Part shown: positions 31,300 through 44,800 of the stretch, piece after piece
Numbering within the stretch: position 1 is the stretch's first letter
Layout of the letters: the number at the start of each line of letters is the position of its first letter
Origin: Antedon bifida
Taxonomy: Eukaryota; Echinodermata; Crinoidea; Comatulida; Antedonidae
Direction: 5' to 3'
Length of the DNA stretch: 64,000 nucleotides
NCBI GenBank assembly: GCA_963402885.1
Contig: OY727102.1
Span: 10,292,001 to 10,356,000 of the forward strand
Position numbers and translations under genes: made by a program
The notes under the pieces: generated by a model
What the model saw: only the letters and a program-made list of their open reading frames with translations
What the model was told of the DNA's origin: nothing
Database searches by the model: none

Positions 31300-34200
31300 T
31301 TTTTTGAAAATTTCCCTGCAGGGGACCATAGGAAAAATGGTCAAAATTTCCAATTTTTAAAATTCTTTAATTAGGCTCTAATATTGCCATTTATGCACAT
31401 ATATTGTGTTAACATCATCTTATAGAGCCATAGTAACTAGTTATGTCAAAAAATAAAAGGGTCAAAATTTGGCCATTTTTCGGAAATTTCCCTGCGGGGG
31501 ACCACAGGAATTGTTTCGAAAAACATTCCACTTTTTTAAATTAAAAAATGATGCTATAATATTGCCATTTATGTGTTAACATCATTTTATCGAGCCATAG
31601 TAACTAGTTTTGTCAAAAAATAAAAGTGTCGAAAAATGGCAAAATTTTCCACTTTTTAAAAATTAAATAATTATGCTATAATATTGTCATTTATGCAAAT
31701 ATTGTGTTAACATCATCTTATAGAGTAACTAGTTATGTCAAAAAATAAAAGGGTCAAAATTTGGCCATTTTTCGGAAATTTCCCTGCGGGGGACTACAGG
31801 AATTGTTTCTAAAAATGACCAAAAATTCCACTTTTTAAAATTCAGAAAATATGCTATAATATTGCCATATATGCTTATAGAGCCATCGTAACTAGTTATG
31901 TCAAAAAATAAAAGGGTCGAAATTTGGCAATTTTTTGAAAAATTCCCTACGGGGGACCATAAGATTTTTTTCGAAAAATGACCACAATTTCCACTTTTTT
32001 AAATTCTATAATTAGACTATAATATTGCCATTTCTGCACATATATTGTGTTAACATCATCTTATAGGGCCATAGTAACTAGTTATGTCAAAAAATAAAAG
32101 GGTCGAAATTTGGCCATTTTTCGGAAATTTCCCTGCGGGGGACCACAGGAATTGTTTCGAAAAATGACCAAAAATTTAACTTTGTAAAAGTAAAAAATTA
32201 TGCTAATATATTTCCATTAATGAACATATAATTGTATTAACATCATCTTATAGAACCATCGTAACTAGTTATGTTAAAAAATAAAAGGGTCGAAATTTGG
32301 CCATTTTTCGAAAATTTCCCTTTCCAATTTTTAAAATTCTATAATTAGGCTACAATATTGCTATTTATGCACATAGATTGTGTTAACATCATCTTTTAGA
32401 GTCATAGTAACTAGTTTTGTCAAAAAATAAAAGTGTCAAAAAATGGCAAAATTTTCCACTTTCTTAAAATTAAATAATTATGCTATAATATTGTTATTTA
32501 TGCACGTATATTGTGTTAACATCATTTTATAGAGTCATCGTAACTAGTTATATCAAAAAATAAAAGGGTCTAATTTGGTAAATTTTCGAAAATTTCCCTG
32601 CGGGTTACCATAGGATTTTTTTTTTGAAAAAATGGCAAAAATTCCACTTTTTAAAATTCGAAAAATATGCTATAATATTGCTATTTATACACATATATTG
32701 TGCTAACATCTTCTTATAGTGCCATAGCAACTAGTTATGTCAAAAAATAAAAGGGTCTAAATTTGGTAATTTTTAGAACAATTTTCTGTGGGGGATCACA
32801 GGAATTTTTTCGAAAAATGACCAATATTTCCACCTTTTATTATTCAATAATTAGGCTATAATTATCAAAAAATCAAAGGTTCGAAATTTTGCCATATTTC
32901 GAAAATTTTCCTGCAGGGGACCATAGGAAAAATGGTCAAAATTTCCAATTTTTAAAATTCTTTAATTAGGCTCTAATATTGCCATTTATGCACATATATT
33001 GTGTTAACATCATCTTATAGAGCCATAGTAACTAGTTATGTCAAAAAATAAAAGGGTCAAAATTTGGCCATTTTTCGGAAATTTCCCTGCGGGGGACCAC
33101 AGGAATTGTTTCGAAAAACATTCCACTTTTTTAAATTAAAAAATGATGCTATAATATTGCCATTTATGTGTTAACATCATTTTATCGAGCCATAGTAACT
33201 AGTTTTGTCAAAAAATAAAAGTGTCGAAAAATGGCAAAATTTTCCACTTTTTAAAAATTAAATAATTATGCTATAATATTGTCATTTATGCAAATATTGT
33301 GTTAACATCATCTTATAGAGTAACTAGTTATGTCAAAAAATAAAAGGGTCAAAATTTGGCCATTTTTCGGAAATTTCCCTGCGGGGGACTACAGGAATTG
33401 TTTCGAAAAATGACCAAAAATTCCACTTTTTAAAATTCAGAAAATATGCTATAATATTGCCATTTATGCTTATAGAGCCATCGTAACTAGTTATGTCAAA
33501 AAATAAAAGGGTCAAAATTTGGCCATTTTTCGGAAATTTCCCTGCGGGGGACTACAGGAATTGTTTCTAAAAATGACCAAAAATTCCACTTTTTAAAATT
33601 CAGAAAATATGCCATAATATTGCCATATATGCTTATAGAGCCATCGTAACTAGTTATGTCAAAAAATAAAAGGGTCGAAATTTGGCAATTTTTTGAAAAA
33701 TTCCCTACGGGGGACCATAAGATTTTTTTCGAAAAATGACCACAATTTCCAATTTTTAAAATTCTATAATTAGGCTATAATATTGCCATTTCTGCACATA
33801 TATTGTGTTAACATCATCTTATAGGGCCATAGTAACTAGTTATGTCAAAAAATAAAAGGGTCGAAATTTGGCAATTTTTCGGAAATTTCCCTGCGGGGGA
33901 CCACAGGAATTGTTTCGAAAAATGACCAAAAATTTAACTTTGTAAAAGTAAAAAATTATGCTAATATATTTCCATTAATGAACATATAATTGTATTAACA
34001 TCATCTTATAGAACCATCGTAACTAGTATAAATAATATAATAAATAAAAGGGTCGAAATTTGGCCATTTTTCGAAAATTTCCCTTTCCAATTTTTAAAAT
34101 TCTATAATTAGGCTACAATATTGCTATTTATGCACATAGATTGTGTTAACATCATCTTTTAGAGTCATAGTAACTAGTTTTGTCAAAAAATAAAAGTGTC

Positions 34201-34850
34201 AAAAAATGGCAAAATTTTCCACTTTCTTAAAATTAAATAATTATTCTATAATATTGTTATTTATGCACGTATATTGTGTTAACATCATTTTATAGAGTCA
34301 TCGTAACTAGTTATATCAAAAAATAAAAGGGTCTAATTTGGTAAATTTTCGAAAATTTCCCTGCGGTTTACCATAGGATTTTTTTTTTTGAAAAAATGGC
34401 AAAAATTCCACTTTTTAAAATTCGAAAAATATGCTATAATATTGCTATTTATACACATATATTGTGCTAACATCTTCTTATAGTGCCATAGCAACTAGTT
34501 ATGTCAAAAAATAAAAGGGTCGAAAAATGGAAAAATTTTCCACCTTCTAAAATTAAATAATTATGCTATAATATTGCCATTTATGCACATATATTGTGTT
34601 TACAACATTTTATAGAGCCATCGTAACTAGTTATGTCAAAAAATAAAAGGGTCTAAATTTGGTAATTTTTAGAACAATTTTCTGTGGGGGATCACAGGAA
34701 TTTTTTCGAAAAATGACCAATATTTCCACCTTTTATTATTCAATAATTAGGCTATAATTATCAAAAAATCAAAGGTTCGAAATTTTGCCATATTTCGAAA
34801 ATTTTCCTGCGGGCCACTATAGGAATTTTTTCAAAAAATGACCAAAATCT
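31300..34850 (-). repeat. Duplicated composite block in the left arm
   Basis: CATAGGAAAAATGGTCAAAA occurs at about 31326 and 32928, and the following monomers repeat in the same order, with one extra monomer in the second copy (offsets rise from about 1,602 to 1,768). Variants include GGGTCTAATTTGGTAAATTT and the shortened GGCTATAATTATCAAAAAAT junction near 32855 and 34752. This is the reverse-orientation relative of 47550-48310. Confidence 0.75.
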
Positions 34851-36801
34851 TTACTTTTTAAAATTCAATGCCATTTACTCACATATATTGTGTTAACATC
34901 ATCTTATAGGACCATAGTAACTAGTTTCGTCAAATAATAAAATAATATATAAAATAAAAAAAGGGTCGAAATTTGACCATTTTTTGAAAATTTCCCTGCG
35001 GGGGACCATAGGAATTTTTTCGAAAAATGGCAAAAATTTCCGCACATATATTGTGTTAACATCATCTTATAGAGCCATAGTAACTAGTTATGTCAAATAA
35101 TAAAAGGGTCGAAATTTGGAAATTTTTCGGAAATTTCCCCGCGGGGGACCACAGGAATTTTTTCGAAAAATGGCCAAAATTTTCACTTTTTAAAATTCTA
35201 TAAATTAGGCTATAATATTGTCATTTATGCACATATATTGTGTTAACATCATCTTATACAGACATAGTAACTAGTTATGTCAAAAAATAAAAGGGTCGAA
35301 ATTTGGCCATTTTTCGAACTTTCCCTTCGGGGGACCATAGGAATTTGTTCGAAATATGAACAAAGTTTCCACTTTTTTAAATTCAATAATTATGCTATAA
35401 TATTGCCATTTATGCACATATATCGTGTTAACATCATCTTATAGAGCCATAGTAACTAGTTATGTCAAAAAATAAAACGTTCAAAATTTGCTCATTTGTC
35501 GGAAATTTCCCTGCGTGGGACAACAGGAATTTTTTCGAAAAATGGCCAAAATTTTCAATTTTTAAAATTCTATAATTAGGCTATAATATTGCCATTTATG
35601 GACATTATTATATTGTGTTAACATCATCTTATAGAGCCATAGTAACTAGTTATATCAAAAAATAAAAGGGTCGAAATTTGATCATTTTTCGAAAATTTCA
35701 CTGCGGGGGACCATTGGATTTTTTTCGAAAAATGACCAAAGTTTCCACTTATTGAAATTCAAAAATTATGCTATAATATTGCCATTTATGCACATATATT
35801 GTGTTAACATCATCTTATAGAGCCATAGTAACTAGTTATGTCAAATAATAAAAGGGTCGAAAATTAGCCATTTTTCGGAAATTTTCCTGCGGGGGACCAT
35901 AGGAATTGTTTCGAAAAATGATCAAAAATTCCTATTTTTAAAATTCTAGAATTAGGCTATATTATTGCCATTTATGCACATATATTGTGTTAACATCATC
36001 TTATAGAGCCATAGTAATTAGATATGTCAAATAATAAAAGGGTCGAAATTTGGCCATTTTTCGGAAATTTCCCTGCGGGGGACCATAGGAATTGTTTCGA
36101 AAAATGATCAAAAATTCCTATTTTTAAAATTCTAGAATTAGGCTATATTATTGCCATTTATGCACATATATTGTGTTAACATCATCTTATAGAGCCATAG
36201 TAATTAGTTATGTCAAATAATTAAAGGGTCGAAATTTGGCCATTTTTCGGAAATTTCCCTGCGGGGGTCCACAGGAATTTTTTCGAAAAATGGCGAAAAT
36301 TTCCACTTTTTAAAATTCTATAAATTAGGCTATAATATTGCCACTTATGCACATATATTGTGTTAACATCATCTTATAGAGACATAGTAACTAGTTATGT
36401 CAAAAATAAAAGGGTCGAAATTTCGCCATTTTTCGAAAATTTCCCCGCGGGGGACCATAGGAATTTTTTCGAAAAATCATCAAAGCTTCCACTTCTTTAT
36501 ATTCAATAATTATGCTATATTATTGCCATTTATACACATATATTGTGTTAACATCATCTTATAGAGCCATAGTAATTAGTTATGTCAAATAATAAAAGGG
36601 TCGAAATTTGGCCATTTTTCGGAAATTTCCCTGCGGGGTCCACAGGAATTTTTTCGAAAAATGGCCAAAATTTTTACTTTTTAAAATTCTATAAATTAGG
36701 CTATAATATTGCCATTTATGCACATATATTGTTTTAACATCATCTCATACAGATATAGTAACTAGTTAGGTCAAAAAATAAAAGGGTCGAAATTTGGCCA
36801 T

Positions 36802-36818
36802 TTTCCCCGCTCCCCGTA
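36802..36818. other. Satellite orientation-switch junction
   Basis: Reverse-oriented monomers end at GGTCGAAATTTGGCCATTTT (36786-36801 region). The linker CCCCGCTCCCCGT follows, and AAATGGCAATATTATAGCC starts forward-oriented monomers. No other sequence lies between. The two arms meet at different points of the monomer, so it is not a simple perfect palindrome. Confidence 0.85.
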
Positions 36819-38309
36819 AAAATGGCAATATTATAGCCTAATTATAGAATTTAAAAAAGTGGAAACTTTGTTTATTTTTTGAAAAAATTTCCTGTGGTCC
36901 CCCGCAAGGAAATTTCCGAAAAATGGCCAAATTTCGACCCTTTTATTATTTGACATAACTAGTTACTATGTCTCTATAAGATGATGTTAACACAATATAT
37001 GTGTATAAATGGCAATATTATAGCCTAATTATAGAATTTTAAAAATTGGAAATTTTGGCCATTTTTCGAAAAAATTCCTATGGTTCCCAGCAGGAAAATT
37101 TCTGAGAAATGACCAAATTTTGACCCTTTTATTTTTTGACATAACTAGTTACTATGGCTCTGTAAGATGATGTGAACACAATATATGTGCATAAATTGCA
37201 ATATTATAGCATAATTATTGAATTTAAAGAAGTGGAAGCTTTGATCATTTTTCGAAAAAATTCCTATGGTCCCCAGCAGGAAAATTTCCGAGAAATGACC
37301 AAATTTTGACCCTTTTATTTTTTGACATAACTAGTTACTATGGCTTTATAAGATGATGTTAACACAATATATGTGCATAAATGGAAATATTATAGCATAA
37401 TTATTGAATTTAAAGAAGTGGAAGCTTTGATCATTTTTCGATAAAATTCCTATGGTCCCCCGCGGGGAAATTTTCGAAAAATGGACAAATTTCGACCCTT
37501 TTATTTTTTGACATAACTAGTTACTATGTCTCTATAAGATGGTGTTAACACAATATATTTGCATAAGTGGCAATATTATAGCCTAATTTATAGAATTTTA
37601 AAAATTTGAAATTTTGGCCATTTTTCGAAAAAATTCCTATAGTCCCCCGCAGGAAAATTTCCTAGAAGTGACCAAATTTTGAACCTTTTATTTTTTGACA
37701 TAACTAGTTACTATGGCTCTATAAGATGATGTTAACACAATATATGTGCATAAATTGCAATATTATAGCATAATTATTGAATTTAAAGAAGTGGAAGCTT
37801 TGATCATTTTTCGAAAAAATTCCTATGGTCCCCCGCGGGGAAATTTTCGAAAAATGGCCAAATTTCGACCCTTTTATTTTTTGACATAACTAGTTATGGT
37901 GTCTCTATAAGATGATGTTAACACAATATATGTGCATAAATGGCCATATTACAGCATAATTTTTAACTTTTAAAAAGTGGAATTTTTGGTCATTTTTCGA
38001 AACAATTCCTGTGGTCCCCCGCAGGGAAATTTTCGAAAAATGGCCAAATTTCGACCCTTTTTTTTGACATAACTAGTTACTATTTCTGTATAAGATGATG
38101 TTAACACAATATATGTGCATAAATGGCAATATTATAGCCTAATTTATAGAATTTTAAAAAGTGGAAATTTTGGCCATTTTTCGAAAAAATTCCTGTGGTC
38201 CTCCGCAGGGAAATTTTCGAAAAAATGGCCAAATTTTGAACCTTTTATTTTTTGACATAACTAGTTACTATGGCTCTATAAGATGATGTTAACACAATAT
38301 ATGTGCATA

Positions 38310-40180
38310 AATGGCAATATTATAGCATAATTATTGAATTAAAAAAAGTTGAAACTTTGTTCATTTTTCGAAAAAATTCCTATGTTCCCCCGCAGGGAAA
38401 TTTTCGAAAAATGGACAAATTTCGACCCTTTTATTTTTTGACATAACTAGTTACTATGTCTGTATAAGATGATGTTAACACAATTTATGTGCATAAATGG
38501 CAATATTATAGCCTAATTTATAGAATTTTAAAAAGTGGAAATTTTGGCCATTTTTCGAAAAAATTCCTGTGGTCCTCCGCAGGGAAATTTCCGAAAAATG
38601 GCCAAATTTCGACCCTTTTATTATTTGACATAACTAGTTACTATGGCTCTATAAGATGATGTTAACACAATATATGTGTATAAATGGCAATACTATAGCC
38701 TAATTATAGAATTTTAAAAATTGGAAATTTTGGCCATTTTTCGAAAAAATTCCTATGGTCCCCTGCAGGAAAATTTCTGAGAAATGACCAAATTTTGACC
38801 CTTTTATTTTTTGACATAACTAGTTACTATGGCTCTATAAGATGATGTTAACACAATATATGTGCATAAATGGCAATATTATAGCATAATTATTGAATTT
38901 AAAGAAGTGGAAGCTTTGATGATTTTTCGAAAAAATTCCTATGGTCCCCCGCGGGGAAATTTTTGAAAAATGGCCAAATTTCGACCCTTTTATTTTTTGA
39001 CATAACTAGTTACTATGTCTCTATAAGATGATGTTAACACAATATATGTGCATAAGTGGCAATATTATAGCCTAATTTATAGAATTTTAAAAAGTGGAAA
39101 TTTTCGCCATTTTTCGAAAAAATTTCTGTGGTCCCCCGCAGGGAAATTTCCGAAAAATGGCCAAATTTCGACCCTTTTATTATTTGACATAACTAGTTAC
39201 TATAGCTCTATAAGATGATGTTAACACAATATATGTGTATAAATGGCAATATTATAGCCTTATTATAGAATTTTAAAAATTGGAAATTTTGGCCATTTTT
39301 CGAAAAAATTCCTATGGTCCCCGTAGGAAAATTTCTGAGAAATGACCAAATTTTGACCCTTTTATTTTTTGACATAACTAGTTACTATGGCTCTATAAGA
39401 TGATGTTAACACAATATATGTGCATAAATGGCAATATTATAGCATAATTATTGAATATAAAGAAGTGGAAGCTTTGATCATTTTTCGAAAAAATTCCTAT
39501 GGTCCCCCGCGGGGAAATTTTCGAAAAATGGCCAAATTTCGACCCTTTTATTTTTTGACATAACTAGTTACTATGTCTCTATAAGATGATGTTAACACAA
39601 TATATGTGCATAAGTGGCAATATTATAGCCTAATTTATAGAATTTTAAAAAGTGGAAATTTTCGCCATTTTTCGAAAAAATTTCTGTGGTCCCCCGCAGG
39701 GAAATTTCCGAAAAATGGCCAAATTTCGACCCTTTTATTATTTGACATAACTAGTTACTATAGCTCTATAAGATGATGTTAACACAATATATGTGTATAA
39801 ATGGCAATATTATAGCCTTATTATAGAATTTTAAAAATTGGAAATTTTGGCCATTTTTCGAAAAAATTCCTATGGTCCCCGTAGGAAAATTTCTGAGAAA
39901 TGACCAAATTTTGACCCTTTTATTTTTTGACATAACTAGTTACTATGGCTCTATAAGATGATGTTAACACAATATATGTGCATAAATGGCAATATTATAG
40001 CATAATTATTGAATATAAAGAAGTGGAAGCTTTGATCATTTTTCGAAAAAATTCCTATGGTCCCCCGCGGGGAAATTTTCGAAAAATGGCCAAATTTCGA
40101 CCCTTTTATTTTTTGACATAACTAGTTACTATGTCTGTATAAGATGATGTTAACACAATATATGTGCATAAATGGCAATA
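38310..40180 (+). repeat. Trimer higher-order repeat (A-B-C, about 558 bp)
   Basis: Type A has GCATAATTATTGAAT and GAAGTGGAAGCTTTGATC. Type B has GCCTAATTTATAGAA with AAGTGGAAATTTT. Type C has GCCTAATTATAGAATTTT with AATTGGAAATTTT and GAGAAATGACC. They cycle A-B-C-A-B-C-A: A at about 38883, 39440 and 39998; B at about 39068 and 39626; C at about 39255 and 39812. Copies one HOR apart are almost identical (39020-39560 against 39577-40120). Confidence 0.85.
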
Positions 40181-41816
40181 TTATAGCCTAATTGTGATCA
40201 TTTTTCAAAAAAATTGTTATGGTCCCCCGTAGGGAATTTTTCAAAAAAATTGCCAAATTTCGACCCTTTTATTTTTGACATAACAATTCCTGTAGTCCCC
40301 CGCAGGGAAATATTTCCGAAAAATGGCCAAATTTTGACCCTTTTATTTTTTGACATAACTAGTTACGATGGCTCTATAAGCATAAATGGCAATATTATAG
40401 CATATTTTCTGAATTTTAAAAAGTGGAATTTTTGGTCATTTTTCGAAACAATTCCTGTAGTCCCCCGCAGGGAAATTTCCGAAAAATGGCCAAATTTTGA
40501 CCCTTTTATTTTTTGACATAACTAGTTACTCTATGAGATGATGTTAACACAATATAGGTGCATAAATGACAGTATTATAGCATAATTATTTAATTTTAAA
40601 AAGTGGAACATTTTGCCATTTTTCGACACTTTTATTTTTTGACAAAACTAGTTACTATGGCTCTATAAGATGATGTTAACACAATATATGTGCATAAATG
40701 GCAATATTATAGCATAATTATTGAAAATAAAGAAGTGGAAGCTTTGATCATTTTTCGAAAAAATTCCTATGGTCCCCCGCGGGGAAATTTTCGAAAAATG
40801 GCCAAATTTCGACCCTTTTATTTTTTGACATAACTAGTTACTATGTCTGTATAAGATGATGTTAACACAATATGTGCATAAATGGCAATATTATAGCCTA
40901 ATTTTGATCATTTTTCGAAAAAATTCTTATGGTCCCCCGTAGGGAATTTTTCAAAAAATTGCCAAATTTCGACCCTTTTATTTTTGACATAACAATTCCT
41001 GTTGTCCCCCGCAGGGAAATTTCCGAAAAATGGCCAAATTTTGACCCTTTTATTTTTTGACATAACTAGTTACGATGGCTCTATAAGCATAAATGGCAAT
41101 ATTATAGCTTATTTTCTGAATTTTAAAAAGTGGAATTTTTGGTCATTTTTCGAAACAATTCCACCTGTAGTCCCCCGCAGGGAAATTTCCGAAAAATGGC
41201 CAAATTTTGACCCTTTTATTTTTTGACATAACTAGTTAATCTATGAGATGATGTTAACACAATATAGGTGCATAAATGACAGTATTATAGCATAATTATT
41301 TAATTTTAAAAAGTGGAAAATTTTGCCATTTTTCGACACTTTTATTTTTTGACAAAACTAGTTACTATGGCTCGATAAAATGATGTTAACACATAAATGG
41401 CAATATTATAGCATCATTTTTGAATTTAAAAAAGTGGAATTTTTGGTCATTTTTCAAAACAATTCCTGTGGTCCCCCGCAGAGAATTTCCGAAAAATGGC
41501 CAAATTTTGACCCTTTTATTTTTTGACATAACTAGTTACTATGGCTCTATAAGATGATGTTAAGTGGAATTTTTGGTCATTTTTCGAAACAATTCCTGTG
41601 GTCCCCCGCAGGGAAATTTCCGAAAAATGGCCAAATTTTTACCCTTTTATTTTTTGACATAACTAGTTACTATGGCTCTATAAGATGATGTTAACACAAT
41701 ATATGTGCATAAATGGCAATATTAGAGCCTAATTATAGAATTTTAAAAATTGGAAATTTTCGCCATTTTTCGAAAAAATTTCTATGGTCCCCTCAGAGAA
41801 TTTCCGAAAAATGGAC

Positions 41817-44800
41817 AAATTTTGACCCTTTTATTTTTTGACATAACTAGTTACTATGGCTCTATAAGATGATGTTAACACAATATATGTGCATAAATGG
41901 CAATATTAGAGCCTAATTATAGAATTTTAAAAATTTGAAATTTTGGCCATTTTTCGAAAAAATTCCTATGGTCCCCAGCAGGAAAATTTCCGAGAATCGA
42001 CCAAATTTCGACCCTTTTATTTTTTGACATAACTAGTTACTATGGCTCTATAAGATGATGTTAATACAATATATGTGCATAAATGGCAATATTATAGCAT
42101 AATTATTGAATTTAAAGAATTGGAAGCTTTGATCATTTTTCGAAAAAAATCCTATGGTCCCCCGCGGGAAAATTTTCGAAAAATGGCCGAAATTCGACCC
42201 ATTTATTTTTCGACATTACTAGTTACGATGGCTCTATAAGATGATGTTAATACAATATATGTGCATAAATGGAAATATTATAGCCTAATTATAAAATTTT
42301 AAAAATTGGAAATTTTAGCCATTTTTCGAAAAAATTCCTATGGTTCCCCGCAGGAAAATTTCCGAGAAATGACCAAATTTTGACCCTTTTATTTTTTGAC
42401 ATAACTAGTTACTATGGCTCTATAAGATGATGTTAACACAATATATGTGTATAAATTGCAATATTATAGCATAATTATTGAATTTAAAGAAGTGGAACCT
42501 TTGATCATTTTTCGAAAGAATTCCTATGGTCCCCCGCGGGGAAATTTTCGAAAAATGGCCAAATTTCGACCCTTTTATTTTTTGACATAACTAGTTACTA
42601 TATCTCTATAAGATGATGTTAACACAATATATGTGCATAAATGGCAATATTATAGCCTAATTTATAGAATTTTAAAAGGTGGAAATTTTGGCCATTTTTC
42701 GAAAAAATTCTTGTGTTCCCCCGCAGGGAAATTTCCGAAATATTGCCAAATTTCGACCCTTTTATTATTTGACATAACTAGTTACTATGGCTCTATAAGA
42801 TGATGTTAACACAATATATGTGCATAAATGGCAATATTATAGCATAATTATTGAATTTAAAGAAGTGGAAGCTTTGATCATTTTTCGAAAAAATTCCTAT
42901 GGTCCCCCGTGGGGAAATTTTCGAAAAAAAAATGGCCTAATTTCGACCCTTTTATTTTTTGACATAACTAGTTACTTTGTCTGTATAAGATGATGTTAAC
43001 ACAATATATGGGCATAATTGGCAATATTATAGACTAATTTATAGAATTTAAAGAAGTGGAAGCTTTGATCATTTTTCGAAAAAAATCCTATGGTCCCCCG
43101 CGGGGAAATTTTCGAAAAATGGCCAAATTTCGACCCTTTTATTTTTTGACATAACTAGTTACTATATCTCTATAAGATGATGTTAACACAATATATGTAC
43201 ATAAATGGCAATATTATAGCCTAATTTATAGAATTTTTAAAGGTGGAAATTTTGGCCATTTTTCGAAAAAATTCTTGTGTTCCCCCGCAGGGAAATTTCC
43301 GAAAAATGGCCAAATTTCGACCCTTTTATTATTTGACATAACTAGTTACTATGGCTCTATAAGATGATGTTAACACAATATATGTGCATAAATGGCAATA
43401 TTATAGCATAATTATTGAATTTAAAGAAGTGGAAGCTTTGATCATTTTTCGAAAAAATTCCTATGGTCCCCCGTGGGGAAATTTTCGAAAAAAAAATGGC
43501 CTAATTTCGACCCTTTTATTTTTTGACATAACTAGTTACTTTGTCTGTATAAGATGATGTTAACACAATATATGGGCATAATTGGCAATATTATAGACTA
43601 ATTTATTGAATTTAAAGAAGTGGAAGCTTTGATCATTTTTCGAAAAAAATCCTATGGTCCCCCGCGGGAAAATTTTCGAAAAATGGCCAAATTTCGACCC
43701 TTTTATTTTTTGATATAACTAGTTACTATGTCTGTATAAGATGATGTTAACACAATATATGTACATAAATGGCAATATTATAGCCTAATTTATAGAATTT
43801 TAAAAGTGGAAATTTTGGCCATTTTTCGAAAAAATTCCTGTGGTCCTCCGCAGGGAAATTTCCGAAAAATGGCCAAATTTCGACCCTTTTATTATTTGAC
43901 ATAACTAGTGACTATGGCTCTATAAGATGATGTTAACACAATATATGTGTATAAATGGCAATATTAAAGCCTAATTATAGAATTTTAAAAATTGGAAATT
44001 TTGGCCATTTTTCGAAAAAATTCCTATGGTCCCCCGTGGGGAAATTTTCGAAAAATGGCCTAATTTCGACCCTTTTATTTTTTGACATAACTAGTTACTT
44101 TGTCTGTATAAGATGATGTTAACACAATATATGGGCATAAATGGCAATATTATAGACTAATTTATAGAATTTTAAAAAGTGGAAATTTTGGCCATTTTTA
44201 AAAAAATTTCCTATGGTCCCCCACAGGAAAATTTCCTAGAAATGACCAAATTTTAAACCTTTTATTTTTTGACATAACTAGCTACTATGGCTCTATAACA
44301 TTATGTTAACACAATATATGTGCATAAATGGCAATATTATAGCATAATTATTGAATTTAAAGAAGTGGAAGCTTTGATCATTTTTCGAAAAAATTCCTAT
44401 GGTCCCCCGCGGGGAAATTTTCGAAAAATGGCCAAATTTTGACCCTTTTATTTTTTGACATAACTAGTTACTATGGCTCTATAAGATGATGTTAACACAA
44501 TATATGTGCATAAATGGCAATATTAGAGCCTAATTATAGAATTTTAAAAATTTGAAATTTTGGCCATTTTTCGAAAAAATTCCTATGGTCCCCAGCAGGA
44601 AAATTTCCGAGAATCGACCAAATTTCGACCCTTTTATTTTTTGACATAACTAGTTACTATGGCTCTATAAGATGATGTTAATACAATATATGTGCATAAA
44701 TGGCAATATTATAGCATAATTATTGAATTTAAAGAATTGGAAGCTTTGATCATTTTTCGAAAAAAATCCTATGGTCCCCCGCGGGAAAATTTTCGAAAAA

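Larger units (their letters stand above)
24891..36801 (-). repeat. 187-bp satellite array, left arm (reverse orientation)
   Basis: Tandem monomers of about 187 bp. Here they read ATAGAGCCATAGTAACTAGT, then CAAAAAATAAAAGGGTC, TTTGGCCATTTTTCG, CCCTGCGGGGGACCA and TGCACATATATTGTGTTAAC. The minus strand is taken as the reference orientation. Some monomers are truncated or chimeric (for example 26150-26230 and 30340-30420). A LINE interrupts the array at 26852-28927. Short frames seen here are shadows of the repeat and are not genes. Confidence 0.95.
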
